Assembly: GCF_026210795.1 (NCBI RefSeq)
Contig: NC_089456.1
Coordinates: forward strand, 2,420,501 to 2,484,500
Length of the DNA stretch: 64,000 bases
Direction of reading: 5' to 3'
Origin: Rhizophagus irregularis
Lineage: Eukaryota > Glomeromycota > Glomeromycetes > Glomerales > Glomeraceae
The translations under genes were made by a program, and so were the position numbers. Positions within the stretch are counted from its first letter, which is position 1; every line of letters starts with the position of its first letter. The notes beneath the pieces are model-generated. The model was not told where the DNA came from, searched no databases, and saw only the letters and a program-made list of their open reading frames with translations. This document shows positions 31,124-44,037 of the stretch, piece by piece.

Positions 31124-32785
31124 ATGATGGTGTCAATAAATTGTTTATTCATAGGAAAGACTTCTTTTGTTGATACTTTTGCGGTTAACGTTACTGAAGA
31201 AAGCGACATTCTTGGTTCTTTAGTCAATATTAATAATTTAAAGATTTCAGACCTCGTCTATGAGGAGATTAAGGATACTAAGTTTAATTATAAGGACATT
31301 GACCTTTAGAAGGTTGACATCGCTTACGATGAATGAGACAGGCTTAAAACATGTTACTACCGAAGATGATATTAAAGAAAAACTTGGAGGCGAGCAGTTG
31401 ATACCCATCTTCTTGGTTAAGGGATGTTTTGAAAAATTTATCCAAAGGAATATTCACGTCATCGTACAAGTGCCCGCTACTGATAAGTTTCTTCGTGTTA
31501 AAGGTTCTCATGAACGCTTGAAGATGAGTAAGTTTGCACATGATTCAAAAGTTCATTAAGCGTTGTTTCGTGATTTTCTGGACCTAACCTTTTTTTTATG
31601 TAGGCCGCTGCTTCTGTTCTTCTAACCGTCTAGATCCAGAAGAAAACTTTATATTAAGCCTAAAGAACTTGTTGCGAATCTAGGTAGTCACATCGTTGAG
31701 GGCAAGTTCTGTTTGTTTCATGGGCATCGACAAAGTGGCAAAATGACTGCTGCTTGGGAACTGAAACGTTGGATTGAAACTAATAGCAAACATACAGTTT
31801 GTTAATTAAACTTTAATAGTGGAATTATAACTAATGAAGGTCTTACTGAGTTCTGGCGGTCCGTATGCGTCAAAGTGAAGTCTGCTATACCTGCTTATGT
31901 AGATGAAGCGTCTTTCTCTACTAAATTGAAAAATGAAAAAATAAGAGCAAGTGCTTTTGAAGGACTCTTTAATAAAGACAGAACATCATTGAGAGATATA
32001 ATCTTGATTATAGATGAAGCCTCAAGACCAATTAATGATAACGAAACTTCATGGTCTTATAGCTTCTTTGCGGGTTCTTAGAGACCAAAGAGGAGATATT
32101 TCCATTGTACATTCTGTAGTGCTCATCGGCACCGAGGTCATTAAGGATTTTCTGCTTGCTTGAGCTTGACATTCAAAGTATTCTACTTCGGTCATTTCAC
32201 CATTTCCAGCTGAGGGAGTCTTCAATTCAGCTCAGTTTATTAATTAGAGGTCAAGGATCTTCTTGCTCAATATGCTGAGGATAATAAGTTTGAAATTGAA
32301 GTAGACAATATTGCTGCGGATGTTTACTCTCTTACCCTTGGACACAAGGGTCTTGTCGGTAACTGCTGCTATTATTTTGAGCAAAAAATCATGTCTGGAG
32401 CTATCAAAGCAACTCTCGATGACTAGGTCAAAGAGCGTGATGAAGGAAGTTGACGTCATCAGCGTCTGAATATTCTCTTCCGTAATAAAACCTTACCTGT
32501 TTATGGCTTTGAACTCTCTGTTGCAGCAAGCGAGTCAGTGTTTGATAATCACCTTGAACGTTCCGATTATTATTCTTCCATCCATAAGTGCGATAAAATG
32601 TATACAATTGATATCAGCTCTAGCGAAAACCATGCTAACTACTTTAGAAAATTTGTAAAACAAAATTATGAAAATGTGATTCCCGTTCACGTCTGGGAGA
32701 CGGCAAGGCAAAACTAGTGTATGGGAGTGACGATAAGGAAGAAGTATCAATTACCGGGTTTAAGTGGCAAATGATGTGGGGCTAA
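31124..32785 (+). pseudogene. Decayed Crinkler (CRN)-type effector gene: ubiquitin-like N-terminus plus P-loop NTPase
   Basis: From 31124 the frame reads SINCLFIGKTSFVDTFAVN, a ubiquitin-like Crinkler header; after KDIDL a stop (31307) and frameshift interrupt the motif corresponding to LFLAK. The header continues in another frame (TTEDDIKEKLGGEQLIP, HVIVQVPATDKF). A canonical intron is preserved at 31528-31603. Then come a Walker A-like GHRQSGKMT near 31730, a Walker B-like IILIIDEAS near 32010 and a C-terminal region (LPVYGFELSVAASESVFD, SDYYSSIHKCDK, VIPVHVW) ending naturally at the TAA at 32783-32785. Stops lie near 31803, 32080 and 32425. In Crinklers this NTPase-plus-C-terminal module acts in host or self nuclei; AMF carry many copies. 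This copy cannot yield a full protein. Confidence 0.75.
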
Positions 32786-33179
32786 GCTTAAAAAAGAATA
32801 TATTATAAAAGATATGTACTTGATTGCTACATTGCTAACAGAAATATGAACGTATTTATGAAAAATAGATAATAACAATAAATAATAAAAATACGAGTCA
32901 TAATTGTTAAAATATACAAACAATTATAATTAAATTATTAAACAATAATATGTAAAGATTTGGGTTATGCATTAAATTTCTTTATAGATATTTACATTGA
33001 TAATATATTACAATAATAAATTACGAGATCGAGTTGTTACATGTTATACATGCGAAAAATACAGATACATGACGTCTACGCTAATATACATGCGAACGCT
33101 TTACGGCCGATTATTTTTTCTTGATTATTTCTTCTACACGACGCTTCTTAGTTGCGGGTTCCTCACTACCTACTATTCT

Positions 33180-33725
33180 ATCCTTTAATAAACCTACTAT
33201 GACCTCTAAAAGAATCGCCTATGTCAGCTATATTCGTCGTGGACATATGGACATATTCTGAGGTCGTAGTCTTAAAAACGATACAATTTGGCGTGTTTAC
33301 GTGGTTTTTCACAATATTATTTACCTACGTAAAAGGACTGAGAGTGTCATGGAAGATCAAATGATTCGTTTCATATCATTAGAGGATGGGTTTACTAATG
33401 CTGAAATTCAACCACAAAGTCCCTACGATCCGCTGCTAACCTTAAAAAAGATCCCAAAAAAAATTGCAGAAGGCTTTTGATGATAATGAGCTGGGGCAAT
33501 CTTTCCGAGAAATGCATTATAATCTGATCGGCATGAGCACCGGTTATAAGAGAACAAGACAAGTTTACTGAAGTTCCTGCTATTATACAATATGATCGCC
33601 AAAAAGGTATTTTTCGCCGTGGATGTGACGAATTCTCTGATAAGATTCGTGAGTACCCGGTAGATGTTGTCGCAACTCCCTGTGGTTTAGGTGTGAATAG
33701 TTACTGTCAAGTTTATCAATAAAAT
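33180..33725 (+). pseudogene. Relic of an unidentified gene
   Basis: Unlike its surroundings this block is of balanced composition and reads as protein in pieces: KRIAYVSYIRRGHMDI, NDTIWRVYV, ESVMEDQMIRFISLEDGF, then FTEVPAIIQYDRQKGIFRRG and CDEFSDKIREYPVDVVATPC, ending GVNSYCQVYQ with a stop near 33721. Stops and frame changes separate the pieces. I do not recognise the family. It follows the Crinkler relic on the same strand with a 400-bp gap. Confidence 0.4.
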
Positions 33726-36065
33726 GATATGTTAGGGTCAAGTATAAGAATAAATTTGTTTGCCCACATTTAGGTTTAAATTTTTAACTCGTGTACATCA
33801 GACTAATAAAAATTGACACGTTACTGGCACGCACGTGATATATAAGACCAATCAGCAGTAAAATATAATTGGAAACTTTTTTTTAAAAAAAGTTTAATAT
33901 TGAACTTTTCGTGTCTTTAGATACAAAAATATTTAAATTTTTTTTAAAAGTTATAGAAAAGCAATTAACAAATTCTTTAAATCGGAAGTTTTTCAGATAT
34001 TCTATTTTTAACGTAATAATACCAACAAATCGCAATCATGTTTGATTTTGATGGACTGATATTTTTTTTTTCGTTATAAATGGATAAATATTAAATATAT
34101 TTGCAATCATAGATTTAATATTAATATTTTAACGAGTTTTTGACGTCATTATGGTATACTTTTTATATACTATTTTTTAAACTATCATCATGATCTCTGA
34201 ACTGAACGCAATAATTATTTATAAATCATTATATGAAAAAGAAAACATTAAAAAAATTCATTAAAATAACAATTTTCATGAAATGAATTAAAATATATTC
34301 TTTTTATTAGAAAATTTTGAACAAAAAGATTGAATAATCATGGTATATAAAGTTGATCGCTATTTAATTTTGCAAAATGATGGAATTGGTGTAAGGACTG
34401 TAATCCAATTTGAAAACAATTGAAAGTTTGGGGAAAATCTAATCCAAACCTAATTTATAACAATTTGTATTTTGAATTTGTAATAAATCACATTTTGTTC
34501 TAATTTCTTTTTGGATAATTTCCCAATTGTTTGATTTTCAATTGTCTGTAATCCAATAAAACTTGATTGGACGTTTATCAAAAATATGTATTATGCTGAT
34601 CACCTTAGAAATTTTTGGCAATTACAGATCAATTAGTTGATATTTCTTATTTTTATTTCGCCCTGTTTGTTATAAACTTATAAACAATGAAGGATTCAAG
34701 ATATTTTTATGCTAATGACTAAAATAAATGATTCCTAATAGTTTATAGTACTAATAATATTTATTTAATTTCATGTAATATATCCATATACGGTAAATCC
34801 ATATACGGTAAAAATAATTTTACTTAGTTAAAAAAAAATAAATCATAAATAATTGGAAATGGAAATTAAGTCCAATAATCTAATTAATTTTGGAAATGAA
34901 CCATTATTAGTCCATTTTAGTCAAAATCTATCATTAACTATTTGAAGCTATTATCACTATATTTATTATTATCATTATTTATTAATTTTATTTATAACCA
35001 ATAGTTATAAACGCTATCTTTTACTAATATTGTTTATAAACTACAGATTGTTGATAGACTATTATACGAGTCAGTCCTATTTGATATGAGAGTGACCCTA
35101 ATTTAATTATCTATTTTCTAATTATCTATTTTTTTCTAATTATCTATTTTCGTATTATCTCTTTTGAAAGACCATTAATAATTAATCTTGACGAAGACGA
35201 ATTTTTGATAATTTTATTAAAAATAAAAATAAAAAATATCGAGCTAACGATTTAAAATAATCGCTTTATATTTTTTGTTTGTCCTAGGTTTAGGTAATTG
35301 TGTGACTGTGTAAGAAAATATTATCGTTCAAACAACTTTTGCGATGAATATTGATCTACGGTACATCGATATTGTAATACAATAGTACATGCATATATAA
35401 AATTTTTAAGTTGATATTATATTTTACTGGTAATCCATTATATTAATCAGGTTTAATATAATTAAAGTAAATATAAATTAAACGTATATTACGGTAAATA
35501 TATAAGTTCGATTTTTCGGTTCGTACGAATGACGTCACTAGACTTTTAAAAATACTGTTATAAAATTTAAATTTTTGACGTGCTCTAATACTGATCTAAT
35601 ACTGTTTTAATATCAATATTATCAATAGTATTCTCAAAATTTTATCATAAAGTTCAATCAAAATGTCAATTTTTTCTTGAAAATATAATTATCGAAGTTT
35701 AAAAATTTGCTATTGGTACACTTTGAAAAGTGATCATATGAAACGTAAATACTGCGGCTTACAATAAAAATATCAGATGATGATCATCATCAAAAATAAA
35801 AAAATAACAATATGAACGCCACACTAATAATATATTGACTAAGCGTATTCGGCTTATCCCTTTTTATTGTAAATTTATTAAATTGTATAAATAAGGTTAA
35901 ATCTTTATGTCATTAATATTTCTTAATTAGTTTTTCTATAAAAGCAATATTTGCTTAAATAAAGTAAAACTATTTTTCTTATTTACTTAAAATAATTATT
36001 AAATTATCGTTATTGTCTATATATATTATCTTAATTTATATTATGTATATTTTTAAATACTTTAA
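33726..36065. other. Long non-coding stretch
   Basis: No gene recognised. Small repeats: CCATATACGGTAAAT twice at about 34787-34812; TCTAATTATCTATTTT three times at 35110-35155; a partial inverted repeat with GTAATCCAAT near 34400 and 34550 suggests a decayed MITE. Confidence 0.4.
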
Positions 36066-37349
36066 TTACATAGATTCCAAAAAGTTCAAATTTTTATGAT
36101 AAACATGAACCTCATTATTATTATCGTTATTGTAATTTCGATTTCGTAATTTTGATGTAAAATCTATATATCGTTTGTTTAATATTTCAATAGATGAAAA
36201 TTCACTTGGACCAAGTTCACAAGAATTAAAATCTGTCGCATATTTTAATATTGCTTCAATAATTTTCGATGTAAAATAATCCAAAGTTATCTTACGTAAA
36301 TTTCTATTGGCTGTTTTAATAATTCCGACTAAAAATTTATCTAATAAATAATATTTTTTAAAATTAAACGTAAATCTTCTTAATAAAGGGAATGATGTTG
36401 ATAATGATAATAATCCCTTATTATCTAATCCAGTACAATGATTTAATCCTAGAATTTCTAATTTACTACATGATTTTAATATTTTTAATGCCTTATTACT
36501 TATAATATTAAAATTACAATTTTTAATTGAAAGATATTCGAGTGATTCTTTATGATTTTCAAGTGCTTCTAATATAGGTACGAATATATCATCCTCAGAA
36601 AATTCGATAATTAAAACGATCAACTTCTTTTGTTCTCTAATTAAAGAAGCCAATGAACGAGATGATTCCATGTTTTCACAATTAATTTTAATTAATGTGA
36701 TATTTTTACAAATTTTTAATAAACCGATTTGAAATTTTGTAAAATTTAATTTACTGGTAATATGAATACCATATAATTCTTTTAAATTTTTATTTGCTCC
36801 AGGTAAATAGGGAATATTATTAATCTCTTCTTCTATAATATCAAGTTCTTTCGTTTGAATTCCATAATGAAATCTTCTTATAGTTTTAATTGATTCGCTT
36901 TTATTTATTATATTTAATAATAATTGTTGAAATATTAATCGAATTTTTTTTATATTTAAATCATAATTATTATCAACTTTTATATCAAAATTTTCATTTT
37001 CATATTCTAATAATAAATAATCTTTTATTCCTTTATAAATATAATCATAAGGAATATTACGAATAAAATATGCGTAATCAAATATTGTACCAGATTTTGA
37101 TGTTGTTAAATCTATTCCATTATCAATTAATAATTTTCTTGATTCATTATTTAAAGTTGATAAAAGTGTACGAATAATTTTATAATGATTAAATCGATGT
37201 CCTTTTACGAAAGGATTTTCCCATAATATTGATATGATAATATTACACCATTCCCTATTAACCATTAAAGCAGGATATCCATCTTTAGTATAATCTTTTA
37301 AAAGTTCTCTAAAGATTTGGAATTTTATTTCTGTTAATAATTTATTCAT
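36066..37349 (-). CDS. F-box/LRR-like protein
   Basis: Intact single-exon frame of 427 residues starting MNKLLTEIKFQIF at 37349. F-box at residues 1-47 (KLLTEIKFQIFRELL, YPALMVNREWCNIIISILWE, NPF). Leucine-rich repeats of the F-box-LRR kind are clear at about 195-345 (LEYLSIKNCNF, LKSCSKLEILGLNHCTGL, LLSLSTSFPLLRRF), followed by an Asn-rich patch and a short tail. Expected to act as a substrate receptor of an SCF ubiquitin ligase (family knowledge); substrate unknown. It is only distantly related to the F-box copies at the left end of the window. Start chosen because the F-box begins at once and an in-frame upstream extension is lacking. Confidence 0.85.
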   Translation of the reverse strand: MNKLLTEIKFQIFRELLKDYTKDGYPALMVNREWCNIIISILWENPFVKGHRFNHYKIIRTLLSTLNNESRKLLIDNGIDLTTSKSGTIFDYAYFIRNIPYDYIYKGIKDYLLLEYENENFDIKVDNNYDLNIKKIRLIFQQLLLNIINKSESIKTIRRFHYGIQTKELDIIEEEINNIPYLPGANKNLKELYGIHITSKLNFTKFQIGLLKICKNITLIKINCENMESSRSLASLIREQKKLIVLIIEFSEDDIFVPILEALENHKESLEYLSIKNCNFNIISNKALKILKSCSKLEILGLNHCTGLDNKGLLSLSTSFPLLRRFTFNFKKYYLLDKFLVGIIKTANRNLRKITLDYFTSKIIEAILKYATDFNSCELGPSEFSSIEILNKRYIDFTSKLRNRNYNNDNNNEVHVYHKNLNFLESM

Positions 37350-37449
37350 ATTTGTGATATTTTGGTTATTTTAATAAGAGGATTTAATATTTCAGATTGT
37401 TTTTTTTTTTGAATTTTTTTTTTCTAATACCGCCAAATACAGTCTTGTG

Positions 37450-37625
37450 GGCTTGTGAACTTTATATATGGCTTTCTGTGGCTTTATGTAGTACAAATGG
37501 CCTTGACTTTTATGTATAGATTTTTCTGTGGCTAATATCTTAAATGCAGTGTAAATGTTGTTATTTTATATATGGTTTATTCTGTGACTGTGGCTGATAA
37601 TATTAAATGTAGTACAATGGAATAT
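37450..37625. repeat. Three diverged ~60-70 bp tandem units upstream of the F-box gene
   Basis: The pattern TATATGGCTTTCTGTGGCT / TATAGATTTTTCTGTGGCT / TATATGGTTTATTCTGTGAC recurs, each followed by a variant of TTAAATGTAGTAC. The array lies 100-275 bp upstream of the start of the minus-strand gene and may belong to its promoter. Confidence 0.5.
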
Positions 37626-39590
37626 ATACATTACTTATGACCGAAACAAAAAATTAAACATTTCTATAGAGAACGATTTCGGATATTTCGTTCAATAAAA
37701 AATTTTTTGGGAATATTTTCGGTTAATAAATATTTTAAAATTTTTCAAAATTGGGTTCATTTTCTTCATTTTCATATTAACTACCAATTTAGGGGTAAAA
37801 ACAAATACCCATTTTGTTTAATTAAAATAGTCCCATTCATTATTATTATACTATTACCCCCGTTAATAATATAATATTATTCATTTCTTTTCTTTTCTTT
37901 ATAATTAACAATTAAAAATTTTTAATACATTCTGTTCTATAAAAATATCATTTTTTTTCATTTGCGAATATTAAAAATTATACGAATAAAGAAAACAAAA
38001 TATGACGATTTTCAATAATTATTGTTCATCCCAAAAGGTTAAAATAATCAAAAACATATGATATTGTAGATCAAATATGTTCATCAGACTACGCTTTATT
38101 TGAATACTTTATTATTAATAGAAAAGTGACACGTTAAAAAAAAAACGGATGTACTTTTTACCTTCATATAAGAATTAAGAATTAAGAATTAAAAATTATA
38201 TAACTGCTAAGAAAAGTGGGGTGATACTTTTGTACGGACTTTTAATATAACACGCAATTTATTTCATTCCGACCATTCCGACCACGGGATACGGGATGTT
38301 TGTTTACTTTGAAGATCTCGGATTATCTGTAGCACCTTTTGTTTAATGCTTTTTATATTTTGTATGAGGATTAATAAAAAGGTATCGGAAAAGTTTCTAT
38401 CGGAATTCGGAATTTTGATCAATTTATATAATGTAATTTAATGTGCATATTTTTTAAATAATTTTTTTTATTAAATCTTTGTAATAATCATTTCATAATT
38501 AAATTTTTACGGAGTATTCAACCTCATACATTACGTAATTATTTTTTTTTTTATGTATAGTAGAATGGTTAAATTTTACAAAATTAGTATTCAAAATAAA
38601 TACAAAGTATTTGATTATTAAAAAATATAAAGAATATAAAGAATACTCTGGGTGTTTCTGTGCCTTCTAACGTAATACATTGCTAAATTTTTACATAATC
38701 CAGAAAATGTAACCGAAAGATCGCCCGTCTCAACTGCATACACAACATTTCTGTAACTCTAACGTGGACGCCACACGTGCATTTTTAGTTATAACTAACT
38801 ATTTTTCATTTTTAAGATTTTTTTTTTTTAAGTTCATTGATAAAAAATAATGAACAAATTTGAGAAACATATGAATTATTATTGAATATACTGGAATTAT
38901 TGTAATTATTGAATATATGGTAAATGAAAAAAAAATAAACTTAATGCTGTTGGTAGTGTACGAGTATTATAAGAAAATAGTTATACTGTTGAAAAAAGAA
39001 AAAAAAAAGTTGATTGAGATAATCTTTTAAAGGGTAAATAAAAGATGGACGAAGAGTGTTTCTTTTTTTTTTAAAAAAAAGAAAAATATTTTTAATATTA
39101 TTAATTTTTTTTTTAGGTTAAAATTAATATCGTCAAGTAAGATTTTAATGATAATGTAAATACGACTTCATGGAATAACTAAAACTTTATTCAAGTAAAT
39201 ATCAAAAAATATATTTTTTTTTCTAAATTATGTTTTCTTAAAAAGGGAAAGAAATATTAAAAAGATTTTTATTTTGTTGTAGGTAATTATTATTTATTGG
39301 TGCTATAATACGCAAGATAAGAGTGCGTAAATATTTAACTTTAACCCGTCGAAGTGCAATGAAAGATGTGTGGTACGTTACCTTCATTGAATTGACGAGA
39401 TAAATATAGATTGGAATACTAAATTATCAAGTGTAATAGAATGTTTTACATGATCATGACTGAGATTTACGTTCTAGAAACATATTTAATAACATCAAGG
39501 TTTAATTAAATTAGTTGATTCGAATAAAGTAAGCGTATTTAAGATTCTTTAAGTTCTTTTTTTTTGCACTACCAAACTCTTCTGAATTAA
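37626..39590. other. Non-coding stretch
   Basis: AT-rich, no gene recognised. AAGAATTAAGAATTAAGAATT simple repeat near 38168; a GC-richer patch near 38700-38790 without coding sense. Confidence 0.4.
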
Positions 39591-39597
39591 CATATAA

Positions 39598-39712
39598 CTT
39601 CATCAACTTCATCAACTTCATCAGTTTTCATTAGCTTCATCAACTTCGACAGCTTCATCAGCTTCATCGGCTCCAATTTTTTCAATTTATTCAACTTCAT
39701 CAGAGAAATAAA
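39598..39712. repeat. CTTCATCA simple repeat
   Basis: About twelve imperfect copies of CTTCATCAA/CTTCATCAG/CTTCGACAG. In frame it would encode a Ser/Thr-Ser-rich run (STSSTSS), so it may be part of the degenerate gene that follows. Confidence 0.7.
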
Positions 39713-39714
39713 AA

Positions 39715-40565
39715 TATCCATCTTGAAAAATATATTCTTAAGAAGGAAAGTGAGCGTTGGCGCGTTATTTTTGAATATCTTTGAGGGTTATAGCGAAGCA
39801 TTGTAGAGAATGCTCCGGAAGATTACCATAAATCTTTACACGAGTGAGTAAAAAATTTTTTATTGATTATAATATATGGAAATTTATTTTTTTATTAATT
39901 TAGGAAGATGGTGCGGATAATATTAATTTTCAAGAGAATGATTTCATCGTAAATTTGAAATCTTTCAATGAGAATGACTTATCACAAATTTTACATCACA
40001 AATTTTACCACAAATATCATCGGTAGAAAGTTCTCGTGAAATCATTATTTTGCGAAAATTTGCAAGCGCTAGCAATTCTTCTAATAACAATTCGACATCA
40101 GAAATCCGGATCAAGTGTAAATAAGATGTTATTACAAGTAATTTTTAAAGGATTGAACGCTACTTATTCACGAGATTTTCACGAGATTTTCTTCATTCTT
40201 TACTTTTATGATGATGCGATATCAAAATATCTAGTGTTTCTTATCTAGTGATGCAGTTATAGTGTTGGTAATTATGGGATTTAAATCTTTGGTATCAAAT
40301 TGTAGAAACTGTGATTATCATGACGCGGAAAAAGTTTATGGATGTGTAAGTAATAATTATATATCAACTCCAAGCTACATATTTTTCACTTCTTCAATAA
40401 TTGATGTAACATTAAATTCTATCACTTAATATTTATATTTATTATTTAGGGATTTTTATTAGTTTGAATTTGGTACTATTGCAGTATTAATAAATCATTA
40501 AGTGTTATGAAAAGACCAAATTGGTCAAAGTGTATGGGAAAATTTCTTTGCAATTTGTTAAATTT
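39715..40565 (+). pseudogene. Possible relic of an unidentified multi-exon gene
   Basis: Protein-like pieces: EKYILKKESERWRVIFEYL (from about 39728), then after an intron-like GTGAGTAAAAAA..TTTAG a piece DGADNINFQENDFIVNL and later SREIIILRKFASASNSSNNN, then stops. A GTAAGTAATAATT..TTTAG pattern near 40350-40450 looks like another intron. Stops separate all pieces. Family not recognised. Confidence 0.3.
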
Positions 40566-41460
40566 GTTATGAAATAGTATTGAAATTAAAAAAAATATGT
40601 TCAAATTATTTATAATTGGTACGGTACAACATTATTATTGTTGAAGAATTCATATTAAAATAGATTATTTAATTGACTTTCTGTTATTATTAGTTCAGAG
40701 CGTGGCGAAGGACTGTATATGTTTTAGATGAGGTGGTACAAAAATTTCCCGTTGTCCGTATATAATTTGGTTCTTCATATGTTACAAATGTGCTATGTAT
40801 GCGATCTGTTATATTTTTAGCTTTTCGATCAATAAATATTTTTTGTTCCATTTTTTATATTTTTAAATCCTTAATGTGCATAAAGTTTTTTAACCCACCT
40901 ATATAGATAGAGTTTTATTATTTTCGTAAAATTTTATAGCAAATATGAAAAAAATAAATTTTTTTTTGTACAAATTACGACAAATGCGAAATAAATAAAT
41001 TAAGTTACTCGAAAAAATATGATTATTTTCCTTTTTATTTGATGTTCGCTATTAAAATACATCAAAATTTAAAATATTTTATTTTTTTTTATTAAAGAAA
41101 CGATATTTTTGTAATGAATTTTATAGTATTTTCTCAATTTGATTAATGATTTTTAAAAGTAAATAACAAATAGAGACTAAATTATTTGAATTGAATTTCC
41201 TTTCATCTACTGATCCAAGAAATATAAAAATGCCACCATAAAATGTGCCTCAATGGGAGAACTAAATTTTATCACAGGATCTTAAAATATCAAAAATTCA
41301 ACCCTTACCTTTTTAAGGATAAAAATAATAGATAACTAGAATTTACTAATCAACAACAGTTGCAACAGCAACAAAAGTGATGTTTGCAATATCTGACTTC
41401 TTCAATATTCCTTATATCCAAGCACTTCTCATCATATCTATAATAACACTTGCATGATTA

Positions 41461-41501
41461 CATCATTCGTCAATCGTATGGAAAGATGTTGACGAATGAT
41501 G
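41461..41501. repeat. Hairpin with 13-bp perfect arms
   Basis: CATCATTCGTCAA at 41461 pairs with TTGACGAATGATG ending at 41501 across a 15-base loop. Function unknown. Confidence 0.6.
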
Positions 41502-41655
41502 TTAATAAGTTAGCTACGGAGCATTAGCGGTGGTGTATTGTCATTGAGTGAAGGGAGAATCACTTATTTTTTTATCTGATAATAAAATTTCGCTTTTTTT
41601 ATTGTCAAAATTGGTGCATTGCGAAATTATCTAATCTGCATTAAAATTCATAGAA

Positions 41656-41834
41656 TAATCCCTGGTCCACTAAGTGTCACTCATGATCACCATACTAATT
41701 TTTAAAAATTGCGAGTTTATAAATGACCAGGAATCTTCGTTTACTTATTTCCCGGCCTCATATAGATAGCCGGGAAATTACTAATTTAGTTTAAAATAGT
41801 TAATATTTAGTGAGTGACACGCTCCAGGGGATTA
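41656..41834. mobile_element. ~180-bp TIR element
   Basis: Left end TAATCCCTGG followed by GTGTCACTCA matches the complement of the right end, TAATCCCCTGG with GTGTCACTCA, at slightly different spacing. Inside is a 9-bp-arm hairpin (TTTCCCGGC at 41748, GCCGGGAAA ending 41777). Likely a MITE; boundaries approximate. Confidence 0.5.
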
Positions 41835-41837
41835 CCC

Positions 41838-41924
41838 ATTTATTTCATGGGAAGCTAAGGGGAACATTATGGTTTTTTCCCTTCAGGAAAAAACCCTATT
41901 ATTCCAACTCACCATGAAATAAAT
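41838..41924. repeat. 87-bp foldback element
   Basis: ATTTATTTCATGG at the left pairs with CCATGAAATAAAT at the right, and a second stem GGTTTTTTCC/GGAAAAAACC closes a 5-base loop in the centre. The whole unit can fold as one hairpin. It lies 3 bp after the preceding TIR element. Confidence 0.6.
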
Positions 41925-43811
41925 AATACAAATTTTAATAATTTTTATATTATCCTATACTTTAGTCCTTAATTAAAATTGTACTATAAATATGACTAAA
42001 AAATTCGTTAAAACCAGTGTTGGAATTATTCTTTAAAGCAAAAAAAAAAAAGAACGCGAAACCTTTGTAAAAAAAACTTGAATATAAAATGTGCAAATGT
42101 CAAGCTACAAGGATATTTAACTGATATACACCGCAGCACTATATTTTTGTTATGTATTCTGTAATGATTCCAAGGAGTGTTATGTAGTTACATGCTAGCA
42201 GCAGTAAAGTTGAAGTTTTTGTAAATTTTTATATTATATAACTACACGTTCAAAAATTTTTAATTTCTTTGGTCGCTGACTTTTCTAGCTTTATCAGCTA
42301 TTTCATTGCATACGCCTCAACTTCAAATTTTATTTATTATTACATACAAAGGCTCACTTATTCTTTCACAATCTACGCTCATTACACTTTATAGATTTAA
42401 TCGTATTCCACCTATCGATAAGCTTTTGATTTTTTTTGGTACAAATTTCTTAATGTATAAAAGTTTCTTAGCGCAATGTCGGTAGTTTATAATCTTAATC
42501 ACGATTTCACATTAAATTTGGAGATTTTTTCTATGATAATGACTATTTCTCACATTTTAGACTGTCATTATATGTTTAACCATGAATTATAAAAATTTCG
42601 AATACATGAAAAGCGTTCAATGTAAATTGATGATGTGCTTATTCATATTTAAATTTATTAATGACTTTGTAGCAATAATCAATTGTAATTTATCTATAAC
42701 TGAATTAAAAATTATAGATCGTCATCTCTTTTTCCTACAATTAAAAATCCTATTTTATCTGTGAAATTTTCACAATTTCCTGAATAATAATGATCAAATG
42801 ACTATATCTTCATTATTATAATTATTGATGTTCTATGTTTATAATGCCCATTATTATATTTATCAAAACATAGATCCTTGCAATATCGATGTCCTTCAAA
42901 AGATGACGATGATACTTCTTTTAAAAAAAGTGATATTGAGGGTGTTTCATTCATTCTTTTTTTTTCTTCTGGCTATTAGATTATAACTCTCTCTTTCAGA
43001 TTTATTTGCATCATTTCAAATACTTGCGTCACAAGGTAGAATTGTTTGTTTCGCAACATCAACCAGCCCGTGTTTACGAAAAATAATAAAACAGTTCATT
43101 GACCTTTATGTCCAAAATCGTGAATTGAGTAGAGGCAAGGAAACAAGAGATTTCTGTCTAGTATTAATATCGCTTTCCCTTTCTCTTCTATCAAAAATAA
43201 ATGAAATGTTAATATAAATTTATCAATAATTCTTATTAAGAATAATCATAAATTTACTTTTTGTTAGTTGGTAAACTATTTATTTCTCTAAAAATATAAA
43301 TTATTATTTTAATTGGTTCAAAATATTTATTATATATTTTACAATATTTGCGGATTTAATTTCATTTTTATAAATAAGAAAATCATCAATGTCAATTTTT
43401 CACTGCTATTTATGATAACTGATATTCTTTTACATTTTTTATATCATTGAGATTGAACTGAAGGTCCAAAAATGATGTTTGTTGTTAAACAATAGCATCT
43501 AACATAAATATTTAACAATTTTATTGGCACCTTGATGTTCTTGAATCACATACGCCACAATAAGAGCTATCATGCCACCTTAGTAAGTAAAGAATTGAAA
43601 TTTGCTTCTTAACCAAGGTTGATTGAGGAAATTATATAACAATCTGAGCATAATTTAAATTACCTCATAATCAATCTATCTGTTTCTTGACTGTTACGTG
43701 AAATCAGGTGATAGTCTGATGGATGATGATTAAACAATAGGAAGGATTAAATATTGTTTAGGAAGGAGTTTTTATTTTTATTAATTTAATTATTTGTATT
43801 AATAAGTTAGA

Positions 43812-44037
43812 AGGACCCAGAAATATATATAGGTCAGGTGATGAAAAGATTTTTTACTATGAGCTGTACGCATTTTTCAGGGCCGGAATTATGATAATGT
43901 CAGTCGGTTACTATAATAGGAAATAAATTCTGACTGGAATTATCAAAAATTATCTAAAAAAGGAATGATTTTCATGATTTTTATAGTTCAAAATACGCAA
44001 ACTCAAACCTGACCCTTTTATATATATTTCTGGGTCC
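43812..44037. mobile_element. 226-bp MITE with 9-bp target duplication (Mutator-like)
   Basis: The terminal sequence GGACCCAGAAATATATATA, followed by GGTCAGGT, is present at both ends in inverse orientation. TAAGTTAGA flanks it on both sides (43803-43811 and 44038-44046). A 9-bp duplication is the hallmark of Mutator/MULE elements; assignment by that feature alone. No coding capacity. Confidence 0.8.

Noticed and set aside
31344-32750. Minus-strand frames across the Crinkler relic
   Set aside because: Shadows of the plus-strand Crinkler pieces, which carry the recognisable motifs.
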